Positions 27,042-34,547 of a DNA stretch of 64,000 nt are shown here, in pieces. Source of the stretch: Paraherbaspirillum soli (GTDB lineage Bacteria > Pseudomonadota > Gammaproteobacteria > Burkholderiales > Burkholderiaceae_D); the NCBI RefSeq assembly GCF_042654985.1, contig NZ_JBHSMT010000004.1, positions 1-64,000 on the forward strand. Reading direction: 5' to 3'. The position numbers and the translations under genes are program-made. Below the pieces are notes generated by a model. The model saw only the letters and a list, made by a program, of their open reading frames with translations. It was not told the DNA's origin and ran no database searches. Position 1 is the first letter of the stretch; every line of letters starts with the position of its first letter.

Positions 27042-28083
27042 AAAAACCATTGCATTACGCTACCCCGACCTGCTGGAGCCGGTTGCCGCCGACAGCCCGT
27101 GCGGCCCCAACCTGGAATACGACTCGGCCTTCATCATGCTGCTAGCCGCGACCGCGCCAAAATCGGATAGCCAGTACGGCGACTTCGTCGGCACCCCGGA
27201 ACCGATCAACTGGGCCGACGTCGAGCGCGATTGCCGCGCCCTGCTGATGCGCAGCAAGGACATCCGGCTGCTGGTCCTGCTGATGCGCAGCCGCATCCGG
27301 CAAGACGGCGCAGAAGGACTGCGCGACGGCCTGGCGTTGCTGCAAGCGATGCTGGAGCGCTATCCGCAACAGATACACCCGGCGCTGTTCGACGACGGCG
27401 AGCACGATCCGGTCATGCATGCCAACGCGCTGGCCGGGCTGGCGGAGCATAGCGGCATATTGGCCGATATGCGCAACATTTCTCTGCCCAAGGCAGCCGG
27501 GCTGCAATTGCAACTGCGCGACCTGGAAAAATCGTTCGCACTGCCGCGCCAGAAGGATGCCATGCCGCCCGAAGCTAGCGGCCGCCTGCTCAAGGAACTG
27601 ACTGCCAAGCGCGACCGCCAGTTGCTGGCGCTGACTGAAGCGCAGCAACTGGCGGCGCACATCACAAGCACTGTCAATGCCGCCTTGGGCGACGATGCGC
27701 CTGATCTGGGCATGCTGAACTCCTTGCTGCAACCGTTCGCGCCAGCCGGCAACGAGACCGTCTGCGCCGCCCAGCCGGCTGCCGCAAGCGACGCCGAACC
27801 GGAGGCAACGCCACAGCCGGCCCAGCATCAGTCAATGACAGCGGTGCAAAACCCGGAACACGGCGCCGCAACGGTCAGCGCCGCACCGCAGCCGCGCAGG
27901 GATCGCTGGACCGCACTGGCCGCGCTACGGGATGTGCGCGACTGGTTCGAACAAAATGAACCAAGCAGTCCGGTCATCGTGCTGCTGCTTCAGGCGGAAC
28001 GCATGGTCGGCAAAAGATTCTCGGAACTGGCGCACATCATTCCTGCCGATTTGCTGGCGAAATGGGATACAGCGGATGAATAA
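27028..28083 (+). CDS. tssA: T6SS protein TssA
   Basis: A 351-residue TssA (ImpA) protein. The ImpA N-terminal domain is clear: PVAADSPCGPNLEYDSAF, FVGTPEPINWADVERDCRALLMRSKDIRLLVLL, and RYPQQIHP with the DDGEHDP box. A low-complexity linker (about 240-290) leads to a C-terminal helical domain ending WFEQNEPSSPVIVLLLQAERMVGKRFSEL, typical of the short TssA class. It caps and primes sheath assembly. It ends the tagK-tssEFGA run; the next gene, 100 bases on, is an adhesin. Confidence 0.92.
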   Translation: MNSIKKTIALRYPDLLEPVAADSPCGPNLEYDSAFIMLLAATAPKSDSQYGDFVGTPEPINWADVERDCRALLMRSKDIRLLVLLMRSRIRQDGAEGLRDGLALLQAMLERYPQQIHPALFDDGEHDPVMHANALAGLAEHSGILADMRNISLPKAAGLQLQLRDLEKSFALPRQKDAMPPEASGRLLKELTAKRDRQLLALTEAQQLAAHITSTVNAALGDDAPDLGMLNSLLQPFAPAGNETVCAAQPAAASDAEPEATPQPAQHQSMTAVQNPEHGAATVSAAPQPRRDRWTALAALRDVRDWFEQNEPSSPVIVLLLQAERMVGKRFSELAHIIPADLLAKWDTADE

Positions 28084-28183
28084 ACAACCGCATGAACGGC
28101 ATATCAAGATCCGGCGGTCATCGTCAAGCTCGGCTTTACCGCATTCTCGATGCCATTTATTGTCATTTAATTGGAACCTGACC

Positions 28184-29152
28184 ATGAAAAAGACGCTCGC
28201 CCTGCCTGGTTTTATCTGTCTTCTACTTGCACAATCAGCGTTCGCCGAATGCAAAATGAAGGCGGGCGTCGGCACCATGCAGGCCAGCGTGCTGTTCCCG
28301 AGCCCAATCATGATGCCGTCAAACACGGCAATTGATAGCGTGATAGCCACAGCCTACAGTGGCGCCTGGCCGACATCCATTTATGCGATTTGCAGACCCG
28401 GAGGCAGCACAACCTACAACATTGTCAACATGGGGCCAGAAATCCCGGTGTCGCGCGTTTATCCGACCAAGCTGCCCGGCATCGGCATCAGAATCACCTC
28501 GCAGCAAGCCGACGGCGGCTCGGGCTTTCCGGCCATCGACAAAGTACTCAATATTTTCACCAGCTGGCCCGACCCCAAGTCACTCGCGTTTACTGCCGGC
28601 TCCAATATGAAGGTGGAACTCATTAAAACCGGTCCGTTTATCCGTCCCGGCACAGCCATCGAAGGCGTGCTGGCCAAACAAACCCTGGACAGTGGAGAAA
28701 TTGCGTCGGAAGTCAGAAGCAATCGGGTAGAAATCAAGGAAGCAAGCGACTGCGTCGTTTCAGCGCCTTCGCTCACCATCGACTTCGGCAGCTTTGGCCC
28801 AAAGACTTTTATCGGCGATACCGGCCCGGCGCAGCCCATCAATTTCAGCGTCAAATGCTCCGGCGGCAGCGTGGCATCAATCACCGCAACCTTATCCGCA
28901 TTCCCCGATGCCGGCAATGCTAATGCCATTGCCATCAACGGCACCGCCCGAGGCATGGCAATTCAAATCTCGGACAAGGAAAGCGGCAAGATATTGCAGC
29001 CGAACAATCTCACCAGCGTGCTAATCAAGCAGGCTGGCACGCATGGCACGCCGGTCGATTTCCAGCTGAACGGCACAGTAGTAAAAAACGGTCGTACGCT
29101 AGCAGCCGGCCCATTCGGCGCAATCGCCACGATTAATCTGATGTACAACTAA
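28184..29152 (+). CDS. Two-domain fimbrial-type adhesin inside the T6SS locus
   Basis: A 322-residue exported protein. Signal peptide about 1-21 (AQSAFA). The first half is a Cys-containing domain I cannot assign. From about residue 195 it is a fimbrial pilin domain (CVVSAPSLTIDFGSFGPKTFIGDTGPAQPINFSVKC ... ATINLMYN), the layout of chaperone-usher tip adhesins. The pilin half resembles the subunit at 55146-55688 (IDFG..., GPTKPIAIAATC), so it may be a tip subunit for that fimbria although it lies 26 kb away on the other strand. It sits between tssA and two glycosyltransferase genes. Tip-adhesin role is inferred. Confidence 0.75.
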   Translation: MKKTLALPGFICLLLAQSAFAECKMKAGVGTMQASVLFPSPIMMPSNTAIDSVIATAYSGAWPTSIYAICRPGGSTTYNIVNMGPEIPVSRVYPTKLPGIGIRITSQQADGGSGFPAIDKVLNIFTSWPDPKSLAFTAGSNMKVELIKTGPFIRPGTAIEGVLAKQTLDSGEIASEVRSNRVEIKEASDCVVSAPSLTIDFGSFGPKTFIGDTGPAQPINFSVKCSGGSVASITATLSAFPDAGNANAIAINGTARGMAIQISDKESGKILQPNNLTSVLIKQAGTHGTPVDFQLNGTVVKNGRTLAAGPFGAIATINLMYN

Positions 29153-29176
29153 GAACCCGTTCGAAATCTGTCAACA

Positions 29177-30544
29177 ATGCAGAATACGATTTTTGTTCAA
29201 ATTGCCAGCTATCGGGATCATCAACTGCTGCCCACCTTAAGCGACCTGATCGAGCAAGCCGCGCATCCGGAATTACTGCGTATCGTGGTGTGCTGGCAGC
29301 ATGCGGAAAACGAAACGATCAGCGATTTCCTGCAGCAAGGCTACATCGCACAGGGCAGCGAACAGAAGCTGGGCGACACCGTACACACTCTCAGCTACCG
29401 CCATGCCGGCATCCAGCTGATCGATGTGCATTACCTGAAAACCCAAGGCGCGTGCTGGGCGCGCAATAAAATCCAGCAACACTACCGCGCCGAAAAATAC
29501 ACGCTGCAACTCGATTCCCACCACCGCTTCGTCCCGCGCTGGGACAGCTTGCTGATCGAGATGCTGGAATCGCTCAGGGAGCACAGCCCCAAACCGTTAT
29601 TGACGACCTATCTGCCCGCTTTCGATCCGGATAATGACCCCGCCGGCCGCGACTGCAATGTGCGCAAGATGTGTTTTGATCGTTTCACCGCGCGCGGCGT
29701 GGTCCTGTTCCTCTCGGGCGCCGTCGATAACTGGCAACAACGCAGCCGGCCACTACGGGCCCGGTTCTATAGCGCGCACTTCGCCTTCGCCGACGGCCGC
29801 TTTGCCGAGGAAGTCCAGCATGATCCGGAATATTTTTTCCACGGCGAAGAAATCTCCATCGGCGTCCGGGCGTTTACCCACGGCTACGATTTGTACCATC
29901 CGCATCGGCTGGTGGCCTGGCACGAATATCTGCGCAAAGGCCGAGCCAAGGTATGGGACGACCATACCACTCCGGCCAAACAGAGCGGCGACATTGCCGA
30001 AGACTGGGTCGAGCGCAATGCCAAATGCCACAACAGAAATCGCGTCCTGTTCGGCATGGATGGCGAAGATCCATCGCAAATCGATTTTTGCAAATACGGT
30101 TTCGGCAACAGCAGAACGCTCAGGCAATTCGAAGAATATGCCGGCATCAGTTTCAAGCATCGCGGCGTGCAACAAGCGGTACGGGACAATATCGACCCGC
30201 ATCCGGACTGCCGGAATCATGGTTCTGAGGAGGAATGGCTCGGCACGCTTTCCCGTTCCAATGAAATTCGCATATGCATACACAAAAACGATCTTGGCGA
30301 GGTCCTTGACGATTATGCGTTCTGGTATCTCGGCATTCACGACACTGCCGGGCTGGAAATCCATCGCCGCGATCTGAGCCGGCGTGAAATCGATGCGCAC
30401 TTGCGCCAGGATTGGTGGATTTACCGCCTCGCTTTCATCTCCGGTCTCGGCAAGATTCCAAAGAGCTACACCGTTTGGCCGTACCGTAGGTCCGACGGAT
30501 GGGCCAACAAGACCGAACGGCCGATCGAATTGCCAACGGTATAG
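29177..30544 (+). CDS. GT60 / Skp1-type GlcNAc-transferase, copy 1
   Basis: A 455-residue cytoplasmic glycosyltransferase of the GlcNAc family (Skp1 GnT1-like, GT60). It opens IFVQIASYRDHQLLPTL, has the metal/nucleotide site as Asp113-Ser-His115 in LQLDSHHRFVPRWD, and the acceptor-side motif YFFHGEEISIGVRAFTHGYDLYHPHR (about 219-244). Known eukaryotic members transfer alpha-GlcNAc from UDP-GlcNAc to hydroxyproline or Thr of proteins. No signal or membrane segment, so acceptors are likely cytoplasmic before export. A near-identical copy follows after 95 bases. Acceptors are unknown; VgrG's Pro-Thr tail and the adjacent adhesin are candidates (inference). Confidence 0.82.
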   Translation: MQNTIFVQIASYRDHQLLPTLSDLIEQAAHPELLRIVVCWQHAENETISDFLQQGYIAQGSEQKLGDTVHTLSYRHAGIQLIDVHYLKTQGACWARNKIQQHYRAEKYTLQLDSHHRFVPRWDSLLIEMLESLREHSPKPLLTTYLPAFDPDNDPAGRDCNVRKMCFDRFTARGVVLFLSGAVDNWQQRSRPLRARFYSAHFAFADGRFAEEVQHDPEYFFHGEEISIGVRAFTHGYDLYHPHRLVAWHEYLRKGRAKVWDDHTTPAKQSGDIAEDWVERNAKCHNRNRVLFGMDGEDPSQIDFCKYGFGNSRTLRQFEEYAGISFKHRGVQQAVRDNIDPHPDCRNHGSEEEWLGTLSRSNEIRICIHKNDLGEVLDDYAFWYLGIHDTAGLEIHRRDLSRREIDAHLRQDWWIYRLAFISGLGKIPKSYTVWPYRRSDGWANKTERPIELPTV

Positions 30545-30639
30545 AAGCGCACGCCCGGTCCAGGATTTCCGTTCACCGGATTTTTCAAGAATTTTCTGAT
30601 CACTTTGCCGCCGCTCAGCGACGACAATTAACGGCAATT

Positions 30640-31998
30640 ATGAAAAATTCTATTTTTATCCAGATTGCCAGCTATCGGGATCATCAACTGCTGCCCACCT
30701 TAAGCGACCTGATCGAGCAAGCCGCGCATCCGGAATTACTGCGTATCGTAGTGTGCTGGCAGCATGCGGAAAACGAAACGATCGGTGATTTCCTGCAGCA
30801 AGGCTACATCGCCCAGGGCAGCGAACAAAAGCTGGGCGACACCCTGCACACACTCAGTTATCGCCATGCCTGCATCCAGCTGATCGATGTGCATTACCTG
30901 AAAACCCAAGGCGCGTGCTGGGCGCGCAATAAAATCCAGCAACACTACGACGCCGAAAAATACACGCTGCAACTCGATTCCCACCACCGCTTCGTCCGGC
31001 ACTGGGACAGCTTGCTGATCGAGATGCTGGAATCGCTCAGGGAGCGCAGCCCCAAGCCGCTATTGACGGCCTACCTGCCTTCTTTCGATCCGGATGACGA
31101 CCCCGCCGGCCGCCAGAATATGCCTAGCAAAATGAACTTCGATCGTTTCATACCGGAAGGCGCGGTATTTTTCCGGCCGTCCGCCATCGGCGACTGGCAA
31201 CAACGCAGCCGGCCACTGCGGGCCCGGTTCTATAGCGCGCACTTTGCCTTCGCGGATGGCTGTTTTGCCGTTGAAGTCCAACACGATCCGGAATACTTTT
31301 TCCACGGCGAGGAAATTTCGATCGGCGTTCGGGCGTTTACCCATGGCTACGATTTGTATCATCCGCATCGGCTGGTGGCCTGGCACGAATATCTACGCAA
31401 GGGCCGGGCCAAAGTATGGGACGACCACACCACTCCGGCCAAACAGAGCGGCGACATTGCCGAAGACTGGGTCGAGCGCAATGCCAAATGCCACAACAGG
31501 AATCGCATCCTGTTCGGCATGGATGGCGAAGATCCATCGCAAATCGATTTTTGCAAATACGGTTTCGGCAACAGCAGAACGCTCAAGCAATTCGAGGAAT
31601 ATGCCGGCATCAGCTTCGGGCATCGTGCAGTCCAGCAAGCGGTTCTGGATCGGGCCGAACCGGAACCGGACTATCGCAGCTACGGCTCGGATGAGGAATG
31701 GCTGAACACGCTGACGCGTTCCAACGATATCTGCATTTGCATCCACAAGAACGAGCTCGACCAGATTCCTGACGACTATGACTTCTGGTATATAGGCGCC
31801 CATGACGAGCATGGACATGAGATCCATCGTCAGGATCTCGACCAGCAACAGATCAATCGATACCTGGATCAGGAATGGATCATTTTCCAGTTCGTTTTCC
31901 TGTCCGATCCGACCAGGATTCCCAAGAGCTACACCGTTTGGCCGCACAGCAAGTCAAGCGGCTGGATGAAAAAAATCGACCGGCCCATCACTTCTTAA
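30640..31998 (+). CDS. GT60 / Skp1-type GlcNAc-transferase, copy 2
   Basis: A 452-residue tandem paralogue of the preceding gene. Residues 8-150 and 185-330 are almost identical at DNA level, whereas a stretch around 153-182 and the C-terminal third differ. That patchwork suggests duplication followed by gene conversion or acceptor-specific divergence. The catalytic motifs LQLDSHHRF and FFHGEEISIGVRAFTHGYD are unchanged, so it should be active. The ATG at 30640 aligns with copy 1; an upstream frame extension to 30499 is ignored. tssL2 begins 31 bases after the stop, placing it in the T6SS transcript. Confidence 0.82.
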   Translation: MKNSIFIQIASYRDHQLLPTLSDLIEQAAHPELLRIVVCWQHAENETIGDFLQQGYIAQGSEQKLGDTLHTLSYRHACIQLIDVHYLKTQGACWARNKIQQHYDAEKYTLQLDSHHRFVRHWDSLLIEMLESLRERSPKPLLTAYLPSFDPDDDPAGRQNMPSKMNFDRFIPEGAVFFRPSAIGDWQQRSRPLRARFYSAHFAFADGCFAVEVQHDPEYFFHGEEISIGVRAFTHGYDLYHPHRLVAWHEYLRKGRAKVWDDHTTPAKQSGDIAEDWVERNAKCHNRNRILFGMDGEDPSQIDFCKYGFGNSRTLKQFEEYAGISFGHRAVQQAVLDRAEPEPDYRSYGSDEEWLNTLTRSNDICICIHKNELDQIPDDYDFWYIGAHDEHGHEIHRQDLDQQQINRYLDQEWIIFQFVFLSDPTRIPKSYTVWPHSKSSGWMKKIDRPITS

Positions 31999-32029
31999 AA
32001 CACCCCGCTCGCGAACCGTCCCCGGAACC

Positions 32030-32716
32030 ATGACCTCCCATTCAACTCGCTCGCTGCGTGCCCTGTTGCGCGACACGGCGTTGCAAATTGCGTTATTGCC
32101 GCAACAGCCCGGCATTCCGGCCATGCCTATCTGGCGAACTCGCTGCGGCATTCTTATCGCGCAGCTACGGCTCGCCATGCGCGAAGCCGATTACGACGAA
32201 ACCTTGATTGCCGAAGCCGCTTATGCGCAATGTGCGCTGCTTGACGAAGCCGCGTTGCGGCATTTGCCCGACGACCAGCGTCGCGAATGGCAACGAGAAT
32301 CGCTGGAAATGCATTTTTTTTCCAGCGACGAGGCCGCCGACGCAATTTATCAACGCCTGGAAAGCCTGCTGCGGCAACCCGCGCCATCGGCCGAGCGGCT
32401 GGCCCTGTATGACTTGGTGCTGGGCCTTGGTTTCGGCGGCCGCTATCCGGACCAGGATGACGCCGGCCGGCAGCGCCTGGTTGCCGGACTCGTTCGCGCC
32501 ATGCAGTCCGGTGAGCCAACGCCCGCATTGCCGACTCGGCCCGGTGTCCAGCGTCGGCGGCTACCGGCTCGCGCCATCGCGCTATTGGGCTGGAGCGCGC
32601 TTGGCATCGGCGTCAGCCTGATGCTCTGGCTGACACTGGAGCGGCAGCTCGGCCACAGCACGCAGCGCCTGTTCCAGCTGCAGACCGTAGCTGCCGGCAT
32701 GACACAGGAGAAATGA
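32030..32716 (+). CDS. T6SS inner-membrane protein TssL (DotU-type), second copy
   Basis: A 228-residue DotU/TssL protein with the cytoplasmic helical domain (MREADYDETLIAEAAYAQCALLDEAAL..., LYDLVLGLGFGGRYPDQD) and one membrane segment near 183-203 followed by a short periplasmic tail. It lacks an OmpA domain, but the next gene, overlapping by four bases, encodes one. A longer TssL fused to OmpA is encoded at 46220-47602, so the locus has two TssL genes. It may replace or mix with the other in the TssJLM membrane complex; which is used cannot be told. Confidence 0.85.
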   Translation: MTSHSTRSLRALLRDTALQIALLPQQPGIPAMPIWRTRCGILIAQLRLAMREADYDETLIAEAAYAQCALLDEAALRHLPDDQRREWQRESLEMHFFSSDEAADAIYQRLESLLRQPAPSAERLALYDLVLGLGFGGRYPDQDDAGRQRLVAGLVRAMQSGEPTPALPTRPGVQRRRLPARAIALLGWSALGIGVSLMLWLTLERQLGHSTQRLFQLQTVAAGMTQEK

Positions 32717-34368
32717 ACGTGCGCCCTTCCTATCCACTGCCGGCCTTGCTGCTATGGGCTGCCTTCCTGTCCATCGGACTGGTCCTGTTCTGCCTGCCAT
32801 TGACGGCCTCGGCCCAATGGTCGACCACCGTCGCCATCCTGCTCATCACAGTGCTGGCTTGGTTTGCAATCCGGCGCAAATCCGCCACGGCTACGCATAT
32901 TAGCAATAGCGGCGCCGTATCGATTGCACCGCAATTGCCGGTGATCCTGGTGATCGGCCCGCATGCTTCGGCCTTGTTTGCTCATAGCGGCCAGCCGTCA
33001 TCGATCAGACAACATGCCGATGCCATCTGGCTGCACGTCGACAACCCGGCGCAATTGAGCCAGGCCATCGCCTCATTGCACGCCACCCGGCAGCGCTATC
33101 CGCAGGCCGCGTTGCTACCCCTGATGCCGGATTGCGGCCGCGACGATGCCGTATTGCGCGGCGAGTTCGCACAATGGCAGCGAGCGTTGGCTGACATCAC
33201 CCATCATCCCGATTGCACGCTTCCCTGTTATGTCGCGATCTATGCGCAACTGGCCGGGCAACGCGGTCTGTACGCATCGACGACGGCCACCTGGCTGGGA
33301 GAAACGGCAAATCCAGATGACATCCAGCGCGGCAAGCGCGATCTGCGGCGCAGCATGCAGGCGATCCGACAGCGGCTTGAACGCAGCACGCTATCGGCCT
33401 CGCGGCCGCTGGACGCCGGACGCAACACACTCGGCCTGGCCCTGCTGGACTGGTTGCACGACAGCGCGTTGGCGACGACGCTTACGGCGCTCACCGCTAC
33501 TGCGCCGCTGGTGCCGGCCGGCGTGATGCTGGCCGATGTAGCGCTCGCGCCAAACCGCTCCGGCGCCTGGTCGCGCTGGTTGGCCGCCAGAAGCGGACTG
33601 CAACTGCCAGTCGGCACAACCAGCGCCGAAGCGCTGCCCTTGCCGGCTTTTCTACCATCGCAGTCATCGGAACCTGCCGCACCTAGCGCGTCGCCATGGT
33701 GGCGTGCCGCTTGCCATGCGCTATGGCTGTCCCTGCTGGCCTTATGTCTGGCTTTGCTCAGTTCTGCCTGGAACAACCAGCAACTAATCCAGCGCCTGAC
33801 GGATAATCTGGAGCGTTACTGGGCGACGTCGGATGCGCAGTCGGATGCCAAGCGCGCAGCAATGCGAACACTGCTGCAGGACCGCTCGGCACTGCAGGAA
33901 TACGCGCAACTTGGCGTCCCTGTCCGACTAAGCTGGGGCTTGTATCGCGGAACGGCCCTGCTGCCGGTGCTCGATGGTGCGATCGCCAGCTATCGTCCGC
34001 CCGAATTGACCAGCGTCACGCTCGATTCCGTGCTGCTGTTCGAGACCGGCAAGACCGCCCTCAGAGACGGTGCGGCGCAAGCTCTGCAGCAAGCGTTGAT
34101 GCTGATCCAACGCAACCAGAAAAAGAATGTGCTGATCGCCGGCCACACCGACAACATCGGCTCCCCCGACAGCAACGTCGCGTTATCCGAAGCCCGCGCC
34201 CGCGCGGTACGCGACTGGTTCGTCAAAAAATCCGATCTGCCGGTCACGCATTTCGCGATCCAGGGTTACGGCGACAGCCGTCCGCTAGTCGGAAATGACC
34301 GCGAGGACGGGCGCGCTCGCAATCGGCGGGTGGAAATTTCACTGATACCTGATCCGGGCGCGCACTGA
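32713..34368 (+). CDS. OmpA-domain T6SS-associated membrane protein
   Basis: A 551-residue inner-membrane protein. Two hydrophobic segments near the N-terminus (about 9-30 and 38-52) and one near 335-352 are followed by a C-terminal OmpA/MotB peptidoglycan-binding domain (about 440-548: IAGHTDNIGSPDSNVALSEARA, then QGYGDSRPL and RARNRRVEISL). Such proteins accompany DotU-type TssL lacking its own peptidoglycan anchor. The middle region (VILVIGPHASALF...) loosely recalls TssM but has no P-loop. It is translationally coupled to tssL2 (ATGA overlap). It is the last plus-strand T6SS gene before the convergent vgrG. Confidence 0.8.
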   Translation: MNVRPSYPLPALLLWAAFLSIGLVLFCLPLTASAQWSTTVAILLITVLAWFAIRRKSATATHISNSGAVSIAPQLPVILVIGPHASALFAHSGQPSSIRQHADAIWLHVDNPAQLSQAIASLHATRQRYPQAALLPLMPDCGRDDAVLRGEFAQWQRALADITHHPDCTLPCYVAIYAQLAGQRGLYASTTATWLGETANPDDIQRGKRDLRRSMQAIRQRLERSTLSASRPLDAGRNTLGLALLDWLHDSALATTLTALTATAPLVPAGVMLADVALAPNRSGAWSRWLAARSGLQLPVGTTSAEALPLPAFLPSQSSEPAAPSASPWWRAACHALWLSLLALCLALLSSAWNNQQLIQRLTDNLERYWATSDAQSDAKRAAMRTLLQDRSALQEYAQLGVPVRLSWGLYRGTALLPVLDGAIASYRPPELTSVTLDSVLLFETGKTALRDGAAQALQQALMLIQRNQKKNVLIAGHTDNIGSPDSNVALSEARARAVRDWFVKKSDLPVTHFAIQGYGDSRPLVGNDREDGRARNRRVEISLIPDPGAH

Positions 34369-34547
34369 AGCCGGGGCGGCAATCCGGCAATATTGGCACC
34401 GGATGACTGTGGCGCATGCCTCGCCTCCGGAATTGGCGAGCTTGAAAACCCTGCCGTAGATTTGCAGGGAGGACCATGAAGGCCTCCCTGAACCGACTAC
34501 GCATCACTCCATGAACTCGCCTGTACCTACCAACGGACTATCGGCGA

